A stretch of DNA of 41,160 bases. It comes from Actinomycetota bacterium (GTDB lineage: Bacteria > Actinomycetota > Thermoleophilia > Gaiellales > Gaiellaceae). Positions 25,048-33,049 of the stretch are shown here, one piece after another. The position numbers and the translations under genes are program-made. A model generated the notes under the pieces. The model had not been told where the DNA came from. It saw only the letters and a list, made by a program, of their open reading frames with translations, and did no database searches. Positions within the stretch are counted from its first letter, which is position 1. The number at the start of each line of letters is the position of its first letter. The DNA lies in assembly GCA_009702325.1 (NCBI GenBank), contig WLID01000012.1, forward strand, positions 1 through 41,160, given 5' to 3'.

Positions 25048-26368
25048 TCAGCGTCTCCTCTCGTTTAGCGGCAAGGGCATGCAGACGATCAAACACCGTG
25101 TCGACATGGGCGACAGTGGCCGCCAGGTCGAATGCAGACTCGATCCCGGCAGGTCCCAGACGATCAGCGATCGCAGGATCGGCCTCGACGAGTGCGCGGA
25201 AGTCGCGCTCCTCATCCCACGCCTGCATCGCATGACCCTGCACGAGCCGGTACGCCTCACCACGATCGAGGCCGCTGCCGACAAGCGCGAGCAGCAAGCG
25301 ATGCGAGAACACGAGCCCGTGCGACGCGTCGAGGTTGCGGCGCATCCGTTCGGGGTACACAACAAGGTCGTCCATGATCCACGTGAACCGATCGAGGATG
25401 TAATCGGTTGCAAGGAACGTGTCGGGGAACGTCACGCGTTCGGCGGAGGAATGTGAGATGTCGCGCTCATGCCAGAGCGGCACGTTTTCGAGGCCGACGA
25501 TGGCGGCCGCCCGAACAATGCGCGCGAGGCCCGAGATGCGCTCGGCCACCTTCGGGTTGCGCTTGTGCGGCATCGCCGACGAACCCTTCATCCCCTTCTT
25601 GAACGGCTCCTCAACCTCGCGCACCTCGGTGCGGGCAAGGTGACGGATCTCAATCGCAAACCGGTCGAGCGAGGTGGCAAGCAGCGCGAGCGCCGACAGC
25701 AGCTCGGCGTGCCGGTCGCGCGCGATCACCTGGGTTGACAGGGGATCGGGCTCCAAGCCGAGACGTTCACAGGCGATCCGCTCCACCTCAGGCTCGACGG
25801 CGGCATACGTGCCGACCGTGCCTGAAAGCTGACCAACCCGGTTGACCTCCAGCGCGTGCTCGATCCGCGTTCGCGCCCGGTCAAGCTCAAACGCCCACCC
25901 GGCAAGCTTCCAACCGAACGTCGTGGGTTCGGCGTGAATGCCGTGCGAGCGGCCGATGCAGATCGAATGCTTGTGTGCGTTGGCCTGCTTCACGGCGGCT
26001 GCGAACGCGCGGTCGATCTCGCGCAGAATCAGCCGCCCGGCATCGACGAGCTGCAGCGACAACGCTGTGTCGACGACGTCAGACGACGTGAGGCCGTAAT
26101 GCACCCAGCGACCCTCGGGGCCGAGCTGCTCCGACACCGCGTCGACGAACGCCGCAAGGTCGTGGTCGGTGACGAGCTCGATCTCGGCAACCCGCGCCGC
26201 CGTTGGCACCTTGGCGTTCGCGCGAATCGTCGCCACATCAGCGGCGGGAATGGTTCCGAGTTCAGCCCATCCGTCGAGGGCGGCAAGTTCAACCTCGAGC
26301 CAACGCGCGAGCTTGCCTTCCTCCGACCAGATGGTGCTCATCTCAGGCCGGGAGTAGCGCGCGATCAC
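25040..26368 (-). CDS. purB: Adenylosuccinate lyase PurB
   Basis: A 442-residue fumarase/aspartase-superfamily lyase acting on SAICAR and on adenylosuccinate. Signatures are RWVHYGLTSSDVVDTALSLQL, GRSHGIHAEPTTFG and the mobile-loop signature GSSAMPHKRNP with the catalytic serine. The start GTG 26368 has TACACT 7 nt upstream and no ribosome site. It is the first gene of the purB-purC-purS-purQ operon. Confidence 0.96.
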   Translation of the reverse strand: MIARYSRPEMSTIWSEEGKLARWLEVELAALDGWAELGTIPAADVATIRANAKVPTAARVAEIELVTDHDLAAFVDAVSEQLGPEGRWVHYGLTSSDVVDTALSLQLVDAGRLILREIDRAFAAAVKQANAHKHSICIGRSHGIHAEPTTFGWKLAGWAFELDRARTRIEHALEVNRVGQLSGTVGTYAAVEPEVERIACERLGLEPDPLSTQVIARDRHAELLSALALLATSLDRFAIEIRHLARTEVREVEEPFKKGMKGSSAMPHKRNPKVAERISGLARIVRAAAIVGLENVPLWHERDISHSSAERVTFPDTFLATDYILDRFTWIMDDLVVYPERMRRNLDASHGLVFSHRLLLALVGSGLDRGEAYRLVQGHAMQAWDEERDFRALVEADPAIADRLGPAGIESAFDLAATVAHVDTVFDRLHALAAKREETLSV

Positions 26369-26375
26369 TTGAGAC

Positions 26376-26381
26376 AGTGTA
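26376..26381 (-). promoter_or_regulatory. Leaderless -10 (TACACT) of purB-purC-purS-purQ
   Basis: TACACT is separated by 7 nt from GTG 26368, in the 51-bp gap after purE. Confidence 0.6.
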
Positions 26382-26419
26382 GAGAGCCGGGTGGCGGGCC
26401 CTCGATCGAGGCGACGGGA

Positions 26420-26827
26420 CTAGAGAAGCGCAAGGATCCGAGCTGCAAGTACGGCAGCGTTCTTCGCGTTGTCGACGCCTACTGTCGCGACCGGAACCCC
26501 CGGCGGCATCTGCACGATCGAGAGCAAGGCATCGAGTCCGTCGAGCACGCTCTTTGACGAGCGAAGCGGCACGCCGATTACCGGCAACGTCGTGTGCGCA
26601 GCAACGACCCCGGGCAGAGCAGCGGCCAAGCCGGCACCGGCGATCAGCACCTTCACGCCACGCGAAGCTGCCGTCTTCGAATACTCCGCGACCTCGTCAG
26701 GGTTGCGGTGCGCTGAGCGCACCTCGAACTCCCACGTGATTCCGCGCGCGTCGAGCTCGTCCATCGCCGCCTGCATCCGCTCGCGATCCGACTCTGACCC
26801 GACGAGAATCCCCACCTGAACGCTCAT
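26420..26827 (-). CDS. purE: N5-CAIR mutase / AIR carboxylase PurE
   Basis: A 135-residue protein, shorter than the usual 160 or so. It has [13 protein letters not shown], the SAHRNPDEV substrate loop, [25 protein letters not shown] and [22 protein letters not shown] 26827 overlaps the purD stop (ATGA). No purK lies in the window. Either purK is elsewhere or this PurE uses CO2 directly, and I cannot separate the two classes from this sequence. Confidence 0.93.
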   Translation of the reverse strand: MSVQVGILVGSESDRERMQAAMDELDARGITWEFEVRSAHRNPDEVAEYSKTAASRGVKVLIAGAGLAAALPGVVAAHTTLPVIGVPLRSSKSVLDGLDALLSIVQMPPGVPVATVGVDNAKNAAVLAARILALL

Positions 26828-28029
26828 TCGACCCCTCCCGCGATGTCGTTTCGATGTTGTGCCCCGGCAAACGCGACCTTCGCGACCGCTGTGTAGGCCG
26901 TCTCACGTGCCTCCCGAACCGTTGGTCCTGCGGCGGTCACCGAAAGGATGCGGCCGCCGTTTGTGACGAGCGCCCCGTCGTGCATCGCGGTGCCGCCGTG
27001 GAACACGAATGCCCCATCCGACTCGGCATCGTCGATGCCGGTGATGGCGGCCCCGGTGTAGTCGCTGCGAGCGGGGTAGTCGGGGCCTGCGACAACGATG
27101 GTCACGGCCGCATCCGCGCCGGTGCCGATCGACACGCCGCTGAGATCGCCAGCCGCTGCCGCCGCAAGCGCTGCGAGCAGGTCGCCTTCGAGCCGCGCGA
27201 CGATTACCTGTGTCTCAGGGTCGCCAAACCGTGCGTTGAACTCAAGCACCCGCGGCCCATCGGGCGTCAGCATCAGGCCAGCAAACAGGCAGCCGATAAA
27301 CGGTGTGCCGCGGCGCGCGAGCTCATCGAGCACCGGCTGGTGAATCTCGGCGACGAGCGTTGCGAGATCGCCGGAATCGGCAACGGGCGAGTACGCACCC
27401 ATGCCTCCCGTGTTGGGGCCGGTGTCGCCGTCGCCGATCCGCTTGAAGTCGCGAGCCGACGCGAGCGGCACCGCCACGGAGCCATCGCACAGCGCAAATA
27501 CCGAAACCTCCGGGCCGGTCAGCATCTCCTCCACGACGACCGTGTCGCCCAGCGCACGAGCTCCCGCGAGACCTTCCGCGAGCTCGTCCTCGGTGTTGCA
27601 GATAAACACGCCCTTGCCTGAGGCAAGCCCGTCCGCCTTCACCACACACGGTGCCTTGGGCACGTCGAGGATCCGGGCGGTTGGAACACCCGCCGCATCG
27701 AGCACGTCCTTTGCGAACGCCTTCGAACCTTCGATTTCGGCTGCAGCGGCGCTCGGCCCGAACGTTGCGATGCCAGCCTTCCGCAGCTGATCGGCAAGCC
27801 CCGCCACAAGCGGTGCCTCAGGCCCGACCACGACGAGGTCGATCCGGAGCGACTGCGCAAGGTCGACGAGACCCTCGATGTCATCGACGCGAACCGGATG
27901 GCACGTGCCGATCTCTGCGATTCCGGGATTGCCGGGGGCGGCGTGAAGCTCGCTCAGCGACGGGCTCTTCGTCAGGCCGCGCGCCAGCGCGTGTTCGCGC
28001 GCACCCGATCCGACGAGGAGAACCTTCAC
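26824..28029 (-). CDS. purD: Phosphoribosylamine-glycine ligase PurD
   Basis: A 401-residue ATP-grasp ligase making GAR. It starts [19 protein letters not shown]. It has [17 protein letters not shown], the ATP-grasp [14 protein letters not shown] and [13 protein letters not shown] loops, the metal-site [10 protein letters not shown], and [14 protein letters not shown]. The start is GTG 28029, 7 nt after TAGACT. purE follows with a 4-bp overlap. Confidence 0.96.
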   Translation of the reverse strand: MKVLLVGSGAREHALARGLTKSPSLSELHAAPGNPGIAEIGTCHPVRVDDIEGLVDLAQSLRIDLVVVGPEAPLVAGLADQLRKAGIATFGPSAAAAEIEGSKAFAKDVLDAAGVPTARILDVPKAPCVVKADGLASGKGVFICNTEDELAEGLAGARALGDTVVVEEMLTGPEVSVFALCDGSVAVPLASARDFKRIGDGDTGPNTGGMGAYSPVADSGDLATLVAEIHQPVLDELARRGTPFIGCLFAGLMLTPDGPRVLEFNARFGDPETQVIVARLEGDLLAALAAAAAGDLSGVSIGTGADAAVTIVVAGPDYPARSDYTGAAITGIDDAESDGAFVFHGGTAMHDGALVTNGGRILSVTAAGPTVREARETAYTAVAKVAFAGAQHRNDIAGGVE

Positions 28030-28036
28030 TAGCCCG

Positions 28037-28042
28037 AGTCTA
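28037..28042 (-). promoter_or_regulatory. Leaderless -10 (TAGACT) of purD-purE
   Basis: TAGACT is separated by 7 nt from GTG 28029, in the short gap after purA. Confidence 0.6.
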
Positions 28043-28074
28043 GTGACGACGGGCGGTGCTGCCGAAAAGAGGTG

Positions 28075-29343
28075 TTAGACGAGGACGGAGGTGCGTGCCG
28101 CGCCGACGCCAACGAGCTCCACGGGAACCTCAAGCTCGCGCTCCACAAACTCGACGTAGGCCTTCGCGGCATCAGGCAGCTCGGAACGGTTCGTCGCATC
28201 GTCGAGGGTGCACTCCCAGCCGGGGAGCACTTCCCACACCGGCTCGGCGTGGTGGAAGTCGCTCTGGTGGGCCGGGAAGTGGGGTGTTTCGGAGCCGTCG
28301 CGCAGCTTGTAGCGCACGCACACGGGCAGCTCAGCGAAGTTGCTGAGCACGTCGAGCTTCGTGAGTGCGAGTGAGGTGATGCCGTTGACGCGCACGGCGT
28401 ACCGCAGCGCAACAAGGTCGAGCCAGCCGCAGCGGCGGATCCGACCGGTGACGGTTCCAAACTCGCCGCCGAGCTCTTGAACGCGCTGCTGGTCGGCACC
28501 CTGGATCTCGGAGGGCAGCGGGCCTTCGCCGACCCGCGTGACGTATGCCTTTGCGACTCCCAGCACGCGATCGATGCGCGTGGGGCCGATGCCCATGCCG
28601 GTTGAGGCGCCCGACGCGATCGGGTTCGACGACGTCACGAACGGGTAGGTGCCGTGATCGAGGTCGAGCAGTGTGCCCTGTGCGCCTTCGAAGAGCACGT
28701 CCTTCCCTTCGCGGAGCGCGAGATCGACAAGCAGCGAGGTGTCGCCGATGTAGGGGCGGAGCTTCTGGGCGTAACCCTCGTAGCGGTGTGCGACATCCTC
28801 GAGGTCGAAACCATCGACCTCGTAGACGCGCTCCAACCACACGTTCTTCTCTTCGAGCGCAACTTCGATCTTCTGACGCAAGAGCTTCGGGTCGAGCACG
28901 TCCTGCACGCGGATACCGAGGCGTGACGCCTTGTCGGCGTACGCAGGTCCGATTCCGCGGCGGGTGGTGCCGATCTGGAGCTTGCCAAGGCGATGCTCGG
29001 ACGCCTGATCGATCGCGATGTGCCACGGCATGATCAGGTGCGCGTTGCCCGACACCACAACCTTCGAGACGTCGATGCCGCGTGCGGCGAGATCGTCAAG
29101 TTCACCGAGGAACACCTCAGGGTCGACGACGCAGCCTGCGCCGATCACCGACACCTTGCCCGAGATGATTCCGCTTGGGGTCTGGCGGATCTTGTAGGTC
29201 TGATCGCCGACGATAATTGTGTGCCCGGCATTAGGCCCGCCTTGGTAACGGCAGACCACATCAGAATCTTGCGCGAGCAGGTCGACGATCTTGCCCTTGC
29301 CCTCGTCTCCCCACTGTGCGCCCACGACAACAGTGGCTGGCAC
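28075..29343 (-). CDS. purA: Adenylosuccinate synthetase PurA
   Basis: A 422-residue GTP-dependent enzyme for the first step from IMP to AMP. It has VVGAQWGDEGKGKIVDLLA with the GDEGKGK P-loop-like motif, GGPNAGHTI with the catalytic histidine, IGTTRRGIGPAYADKASR, and the GTP-recognition TKLDVL. The length is normal. GTG 29343 is 7 nt after CAGACT, a one-base variant of the -10 used by purM and purD. Confidence 0.96.
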   Translation of the reverse strand: MPATVVVGAQWGDEGKGKIVDLLAQDSDVVCRYQGGPNAGHTIIVGDQTYKIRQTPSGIISGKVSVIGAGCVVDPEVFLGELDDLAARGIDVSKVVVSGNAHLIMPWHIAIDQASEHRLGKLQIGTTRRGIGPAYADKASRLGIRVQDVLDPKLLRQKIEVALEEKNVWLERVYEVDGFDLEDVAHRYEGYAQKLRPYIGDTSLLVDLALREGKDVLFEGAQGTLLDLDHGTYPFVTSSNPIASGASTGMGIGPTRIDRVLGVAKAYVTRVGEGPLPSEIQGADQQRVQELGGEFGTVTGRIRRCGWLDLVALRYAVRVNGITSLALTKLDVLSNFAELPVCVRYKLRDGSETPHFPAHQSDFHHAEPVWEVLPGWECTLDDATNRSELPDAAKAYVEFVERELEVPVELVGVGAARTSVLV

Positions 29344-29350
29344 GACGTGC

Positions 29351-29356
29351 AGTCTG
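29351..29356 (-). promoter_or_regulatory. Possible leaderless -10 (CAGACT) of purA
   Basis: CAGACT is separated by 7 nt from GTG 29343 and differs in one base from the TAGACT of purM and purD. Confidence 0.4.
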
Positions 29357-29394
29357 CCTAAGCCGCCGGTCGCCCGCGCCGATCAGCCCTCGCG

Positions 29395-29640
29395 CTAGTG
29401 GAAGCGGTTGCTCGGAACGGCGGTGAGTTTCATCCGCCGAACGATGATGCGATGGCCGTTGCGACACGTTGTGAAACCCACGTCGGCGTCGCGGCGGAGC
29501 GTCCCTTGCACCTCGGTGCCGTCAACCGCGACCGACCAGGGGTCGCGTTCTCGTTTCGACTGACACGCCTCGCACGGAGCCTCAAAGGTCGTTGCCTCGG
29601 GCCCCACCCAGACGTGTTGTCGCTGGATCACTTTCGCCAT
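29395..29640 (-). CDS. Small CxxC...CxxxH protein, second of a tandem pair
   Basis: An 81-residue protein that I cannot assign to a family. It has HVWVGPEATTFEAPCEACQSKRER with C23/C26, and FTTCRNGHRIIVRRM with C59/H63. This is the shape of a small zinc ribbon with a Cys-Cys-Cys-His ligand set. It is a paralogue of the gene just upstream, with the same order of motifs: VW-x-P-G/E-A, C-E-x-C, G(T/S)-(L/V), and C-x2-GH-(R/E)-IIxRR. ATG 29640 lies 4 nt after that gene's stop. An upstream extension of the frame to 29865 is a shadow. It is co-transcribed with dnaB. Confidence 0.7.
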   Translation of the reverse strand: MAKVIQRQHVWVGPEATTFEAPCEACQSKRERDPWSVAVDGTEVQGTLRRDADVGFTTCRNGHRIIVRRMKLTAVPSNRFH

Positions 29641-29644
29641 GCCC

Positions 29645-29902
29645 TCATGCGAGTTGGAGTTGGCGTCCGTCGGGACGGTCGAGGGCGGCGGGCCGGCTCG
29701 TGCGGCGCAGGATGATCTCGTGGCCCGCGCTGCAGCGCACGACGGTTGTTGTTGCCCCCTCGGCGACCGACCCTCGGACGCTTGCCTGTTGCATGGCGTC
29801 GAAGAACAGCGCGCCGCTCGCGCGGGCGGACTCAAGGCACGTTTCGCACAGGCACGAGAAGGCACGCGCGCCCGGCGAAATCCACACGGTGGTTTGGCTC
29901 AC
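29645..29902 (-). CDS. Small CxxC...CxxxH protein, first of a tandem pair, coupled to dnaB
   Basis: An 85-residue protein of unknown function. It has VWISPGARAFSCLCETCLESARA with C19/C22 (plus C17), and VVRCSAGHEIILRR with C57/H61, the likely zinc ligands. The C-terminal tail is basic. GTG 29902 overlaps the dnaB stop (GTGA), so it is translationally coupled to dnaB, and its sister gene follows at 4 bp. The layout suggests a duplication within a replication-linked operon. DNA, RNA or protein binding by a zinc ribbon is possible, but this is inference. Confidence 0.72.
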   Translation of the reverse strand: MSQTTVWISPGARAFSCLCETCLESARASGALFFDAMQQASVRGSVAEGATTTVVRCSAGHEIILRRTSRPAALDRPDGRQLQLA

Positions 29903-31257
29903 GCTGCAGCCGCCGCAAGGTCGGAGAACTTGGCGTAGCGCTTCTGGAACGCGAGCTTTTCGGTGCCGGTGGCGCCGTTGCGGTGCTTCGCCAGGATGAT
30001 CTCGGCGATACCCGCCGAGTCGGTCTCCTCGGGGTTGTAGTACTCGTCGCGGTAGACGAACATCACGAGGTCGGCGTCCTGCTCGATCGAGCCTGATTCA
30101 CGAAGGTCGGAGAGGATCGGCCGCTTGTCGTGGCGCTGTTCGACGGCGCGGGAGAGCTGTGAGAGCGCCATGATCGGCACGTCGAGGTCGCGGGCGAGCA
30201 CCTTCAGCGAACGCGAGATCTGCGACACCTCTTGCACACGGTTCTCGACCGATGTGCCGGAGGTCATCAGCTGGAGGTAGTCAATGACGACGAGGCCGAG
30301 GTTTGGCTCCTGTGTCTTCAGGCGCCGCAGCTTCGACCGCACTTCCATCATCGTCACCGAGCCGGTGTCGTCGACGTAGATGGGTGCTTTCGCGAGCTTG
30401 TCGCAGGCGCCCGTCAGGCGCGTCCAGTCGTCGGCAGCCAATTTGCCGGTGCGTAGACGCTGCGATTCGACACGCCCTTCCGAACACATCAGGCGCTGCG
30501 TGACTTCCGACTTCGACATTTCCAGCGTGAACAGCGCGACCGGCTGCTGATGGCGCACCGCGATGTTGGCTGCCATGCAGAGTCCAAGCGCCGACTTACC
30601 CATCGACGGGCGGGCCGCGACGATGATCAAGTTGCCCGGCTGGAAGCCCGACGTGAGGCGGTCGAGGTCGCGGAAGCCCGACGGGGTGCCGGTGATCTCG
30701 GTGCCAGCCTCGTAGAGCGTCGTGATCCGTTCGAACGACTCCTTGAGCAGCGACTCGATATGGGCGAACTGGCCGGTGACACGACCCTGGCTGAGGTCGA
30801 AGATGACCTGCTCGGCCTGGTCGACGAGTTCAACGGCCTCACCAGGCCGGTCGAAGCCGAGCCGCGCGATCGTGTTGCCAGCGCGAATGAGGCCGCGCAG
30901 TGTGGCCATCTCATGGACGATGCGTGCGTAATGCGCGACGTTTGACGCGGCTGGTGTCAGCGCTGCGATCTCGCGGATCTTGTCGGCGCCGCCAACCTCA
31001 GCGAGCTTGCCCGTCTTGTCGAGCTTGTCGGCGATCGTGAGCACGTCGACCGGCTCGCCCTGGGCGTACAGCTCGACCGCGGCACGGAAGATCGTGCTGT
31101 GGCTCTCGCGGTAGAAATCGCCGGCGTCGACGATGTCGACAACGGTTGCGATCGCTCCCGGCGAGAGCATCATCGCCCCGAGTACCGACTCTTCAGCCTC
31201 GAGATTCTGAGGTGGGAGGGCGGCGTTACCGAACGACTGGGCAGGGGCGGTGGTCAC
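29899..31257 (-). CDS. dnaB: Replicative DNA helicase DnaB
   Basis: A 452-residue hexameric fork helicase without an intein. The N-terminal domain starts LPPQNLEAEESVLGAMMLSPGAI. The RecA-like domain has Walker A in AARPSMGKSALGL, LFTLEMSK, Walker B in VVIDYLQLM, SQLSRAVEQRHDKRPILSDLRESGSIEQDADLV, and the terminal KHRNGATG...F region. GTG 31257 has GAGAGGA about 11 nt upstream. The frame extends further upstream, but without family similarity. The 360-bp region before it carries DnaA-box-like sites and an SOS-box-like palindrome. Two small zinc-ribbon-like genes follow in the operon. Confidence 0.96.
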   Translation of the reverse strand: MTTAPAQSFGNAALPPQNLEAEESVLGAMMLSPGAIATVVDIVDAGDFYRESHSTIFRAAVELYAQGEPVDVLTIADKLDKTGKLAEVGGADKIREIAALTPAASNVAHYARIVHEMATLRGLIRAGNTIARLGFDRPGEAVELVDQAEQVIFDLSQGRVTGQFAHIESLLKESFERITTLYEAGTEITGTPSGFRDLDRLTSGFQPGNLIIVAARPSMGKSALGLCMAANIAVRHQQPVALFTLEMSKSEVTQRLMCSEGRVESQRLRTGKLAADDWTRLTGACDKLAKAPIYVDDTGSVTMMEVRSKLRRLKTQEPNLGLVVIDYLQLMTSGTSVENRVQEVSQISRSLKVLARDLDVPIMALSQLSRAVEQRHDKRPILSDLRESGSIEQDADLVMFVYRDEYYNPEETDSAGIAEIILAKHRNGATGTEKLAFQKRYAKFSDLAAAAA

Positions 31258-31284
31258 GGACTCTGCATCCTCTCGGTCGCACCC

Positions 31285-31494
31285 TGTGGATTGATAGGGG
31301 GTCGGTTGTGGACAACTCGACGCTGTCTTGAGAGGCCAGATCCCAAAACAGTTCGCGGTGCCAGCGTCAGCAGGACAAAGGGGGTAGAAAGCGAACACAT
31401 GTTCCCTATCCTGCCCACGGCGACGGATGTCATCCACAGATCGCGCCACCCTGTCCACAAGAGCCATGTCGTTCTTCCACAGGTCTGTGGACAG
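31285..31494. promoter_or_regulatory. Cluster of DnaA-box-like 9-mers upstream of dnaB
   Basis: Six sites related to TTGTCCACA/TTATCCACA: 31285-31293 (TGTGGATTG), 31307-31315 (TGTGGACAA, exact), 31430-31438 (TCATCCACA), 31451-31459 (CTGTCCACA), 31473-31481 (TCTTCCACA) and 31486-31494 (TGTGGACAG). Four lie within 65 bp, and the last two form the inverted repeat TCCACAGGTCTGTGGA (31476-31491). Such a cluster could bind DnaA for dnaB autoregulation, titration or origin function. No AT-rich unwinding element is obvious. Confidence 0.6.
31392..31405. promoter_or_regulatory. SOS (LexA) box-like palindrome upstream of dnaB
   Basis: CGAACACATGTTCC shares its first 12 bases with the lexA-proximal box at 40971-40984 and matches the actinobacterial consensus CGAACRNRYGTTYG at 13 of 14 positions. 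It directly follows a weak minus-strand promoter candidate (-35 ATGACA 31428-31433, 17-bp spacer, -10 GATAGG 31405-31410). Confidence 0.55.
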
Positions 31495-31497
31495 TGG

Positions 31498-31518
31498 AAA
31501 AACCCCGCTCCGAGCGGG
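31498..31518 (-). terminator. Rho-independent terminator of the rpsF-ssb-rpsR-rplI operon
   Basis: On the minus strand, CCCGCT-CGG-AGCGGG is followed by G and five Ts. It lies about 100 bp after the rplI stop and before the dnaB control region. Confidence 0.8.
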
Positions 31519-31547
31519 AAAATCATCGGCGACTGCCCGAGAAAGAC

Positions 31548-31577
31548 GACGGGCCCGATCTGGTGACCGGGCCCGTC
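31548..31577 (-). terminator. Upstream GC hairpin after rplI
   Basis: A perfect 10-bp stem (31548-31557 with 31568-31577) with a 10-nt loop is followed on the minus strand by GTCTTTCTC. It may be a first terminator or a 3' stabiliser of the ribosomal operon. Confidence 0.6.
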
Positions 31578-31617
31578 AGTTCAAACAGAGGATGGGGCGT
31601 GCCCCAACGCCTGAGTG

Positions 31618-32217
31618 CTACTCGGCGTCTTCCTCCACAACCTCATCCGCTTCGGCAGCTTCGGCAGCAGCGTCGTCGGCAACCGCTTCGGCAACGACTT
31701 CCTCGATCGTCGCCTCAACCGGGGCCTCAACACCGGCCATCGCGGCGAGCTCTTCATCGGACGGCATGTCGCCACCCTCCGGAGCTACGACGAGCTTGAG
31801 CTCGGCGGTGACGCCATGGAAGACCTCGACGGGGACGGTGTAGCGACCGATGCGCTTGATCGAGTCGAAGCCGAGCTTGCGGCGATCGACACGGATCTTG
31901 AGCTCCTCCCACAGGCGGTCGGCGACGTTGGTCGGCGTGACCGAACCAAACAGCGAACCGGTGGGGCCAGAGTTCACATCGAACTGCAGCGACGTGTTGG
32001 AGATGCGGTCGGCAATTGCCTGCGCCTCTTCAACCGTCTTTGCCTCCTGGCGGGCACGGCGTGCGTCACGCTTTGCGACCTCGGCGATGAGGCCAGGCGT
32101 GGCGATCTCGGCGAGTCCGCGGGGAAGGAGGAAGTTGCGGGCGTAACCGCGCGCAACCGTCACAACCTCGCCACGGAGGCCGAGCTTATCGACGTCGGAA
32201 CGAAGAACGACCTGCAT
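31618..32217 (-). CDS. rplI: Ribosomal protein bL9 with long acidic C-terminal tail
   Basis: The first 150 residues or so are standard L9: MQVVLRSDVDKLGLRGEVVTVARGYARNFLLPRGLAEIAT, the connecting helix, then the C-terminal domain to VEVFHGVTAELKLVVA. Residues about 153-199 are extra and almost entirely Ala/Glu/Asp/Val (EEVVAEAVADDAAAEAAEADEVVEEDAE). Usual L9 is about 148 residues. It begins 2 bp after rpsR. Confidence 0.96.
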   Translation of the reverse strand: MQVVLRSDVDKLGLRGEVVTVARGYARNFLLPRGLAEIATPGLIAEVAKRDARRARQEAKTVEEAQAIADRISNTSLQFDVNSGPTGSLFGSVTPTNVADRLWEELKIRVDRRKLGFDSIKRIGRYTVPVEVFHGVTAELKLVVAPEGGDMPSDEELAAMAGVEAPVEATIEEVVAEAVADDAAAEAAEADEVVEEDAE

Positions 32218-32219
32218 CT

Positions 32220-32534
32220 CTAACGCTCCCGATCGCGGTCACGCCCGCGACCCTCACGCTCGCCACCCTCGCGGCCTTCAGCCACGTACGGCAGCAGTGC
32301 CATCTCGCGGGCCCGCTTCACGGCGACGGCCACCTGGCGCTGATGCCGGCGGCACGCCCCGCTGATGCGGCGCGAGCGAATCTTGCCCTTCTCGGAGATG
32401 TACCGGCGAAGCTCGCCGACGTTCTTGTAGTCGATCTCCTCGACGTGGGTCTTGCAGAAGAAGCAGGACTTGCGGCGACCGCCCGTTAGGGGCGCGCTGC
32501 GCTTCCGGCTCCGGTTCTCAGTCTTTGCTGCCAT
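32220..32534 (-). CDS. rpsR: Ribosomal protein bS18, zinc-type, with Arg/Glu-rich tail
   Basis: A 104-residue S18. It has [15 protein letters not shown] and GACRRHQRQ, which give a Cys/Cys/Cys/His zinc ribbon (C+ form). After the normal end of the family (MALLPYV) there is a 20-residue tail, [20 protein letters not shown], built almost only of Arg, Glu, Gly and Asp. It is coupled to rplI downstream and lies 12 bp after ssb. Confidence 0.95.
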   Translation of the reverse strand: MAAKTENRSRKRSAPLTGGRRKSCFFCKTHVEEIDYKNVGELRRYISEKGKIRSRRISGACRRHQRQVAVAVKRAREMALLPYVAEGREGGEREGRGRDRDRER

Positions 32535-32546
32535 GTTGCCTCCTGC

Positions 32547-33014
32547 TCAGAAAGGAATGTCGTCGTCGGCCGGTGCGCCGGGGAAATCGGCGTCTTGCGC
32601 ACCCGAACCCTGGGGGATGAACTGGTTGCCGCCACCGCCGGAACCGCCACCGAAGCCACCGCTGGGTGCGTCGCCACCATCGCGACCGCCAAGGAACTGC
32701 ACGGTGTCGGCGATGATCTCGACGGCCTGGCGCTTGGTGCCGTCCTGGGCCTCCCATTCACGCCACTCGAGACGTCCGTCGATTGCAACGGGACGGCCCT
32801 TCGCGAGGTACTGGGCGCAGTTTTCGCCCTGGTTCCCCCACACGGTGACGTCGAAGTAGTTCGGCTTTTCGGTCCACTCACCGGAAGCACCGTCTTTACG
32901 ACGCGTGTTTACGGCAAGGCGAAGGCTGCACACGGCGGTGCCGCCTGGGGTGTGACGCAGCTCGGGATCGCGGGTGAGATTCCCGACGAGCACGACGCGG
33001 TTGATATTCGCCAT
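32547..33014 (-). CDS. ssb: Single-stranded DNA-binding protein SSB
   Basis: A 155-residue SSB. The N-terminal OB fold is MANINRVVLVGNLTRDPELRHTPGGTAVCSLRLAVN...NYFDVTVWG...LAKGRPVAIDGRLEWREWE. A Gly-rich linker follows, and the acidic tip ADDDIPF recruits partner proteins. It lies 35 bp after rpsF, the usual place. Confidence 0.96.
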   Translation of the reverse strand: MANINRVVLVGNLTRDPELRHTPGGTAVCSLRLAVNTRRKDGASGEWTEKPNYFDVTVWGNQGENCAQYLAKGRPVAIDGRLEWREWEAQDGTKRQAVEIIADTVQFLGGRDGGDAPSGGFGGGSGGGGNQFIPQGSGAQDADFPGAPADDDIPF

Positions 33015-33049
33015 GGGTCTTCGCTCCTTACGCTCGACGAAGGTCCAGG

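Noticed and set aside
31285..31494. Calling the dnaB upstream region the chromosome origin
   Set aside because: dnaA, dnaN, gyrB and an AT-rich unwinding region are not visible, so only a DnaA-box cluster is claimed.
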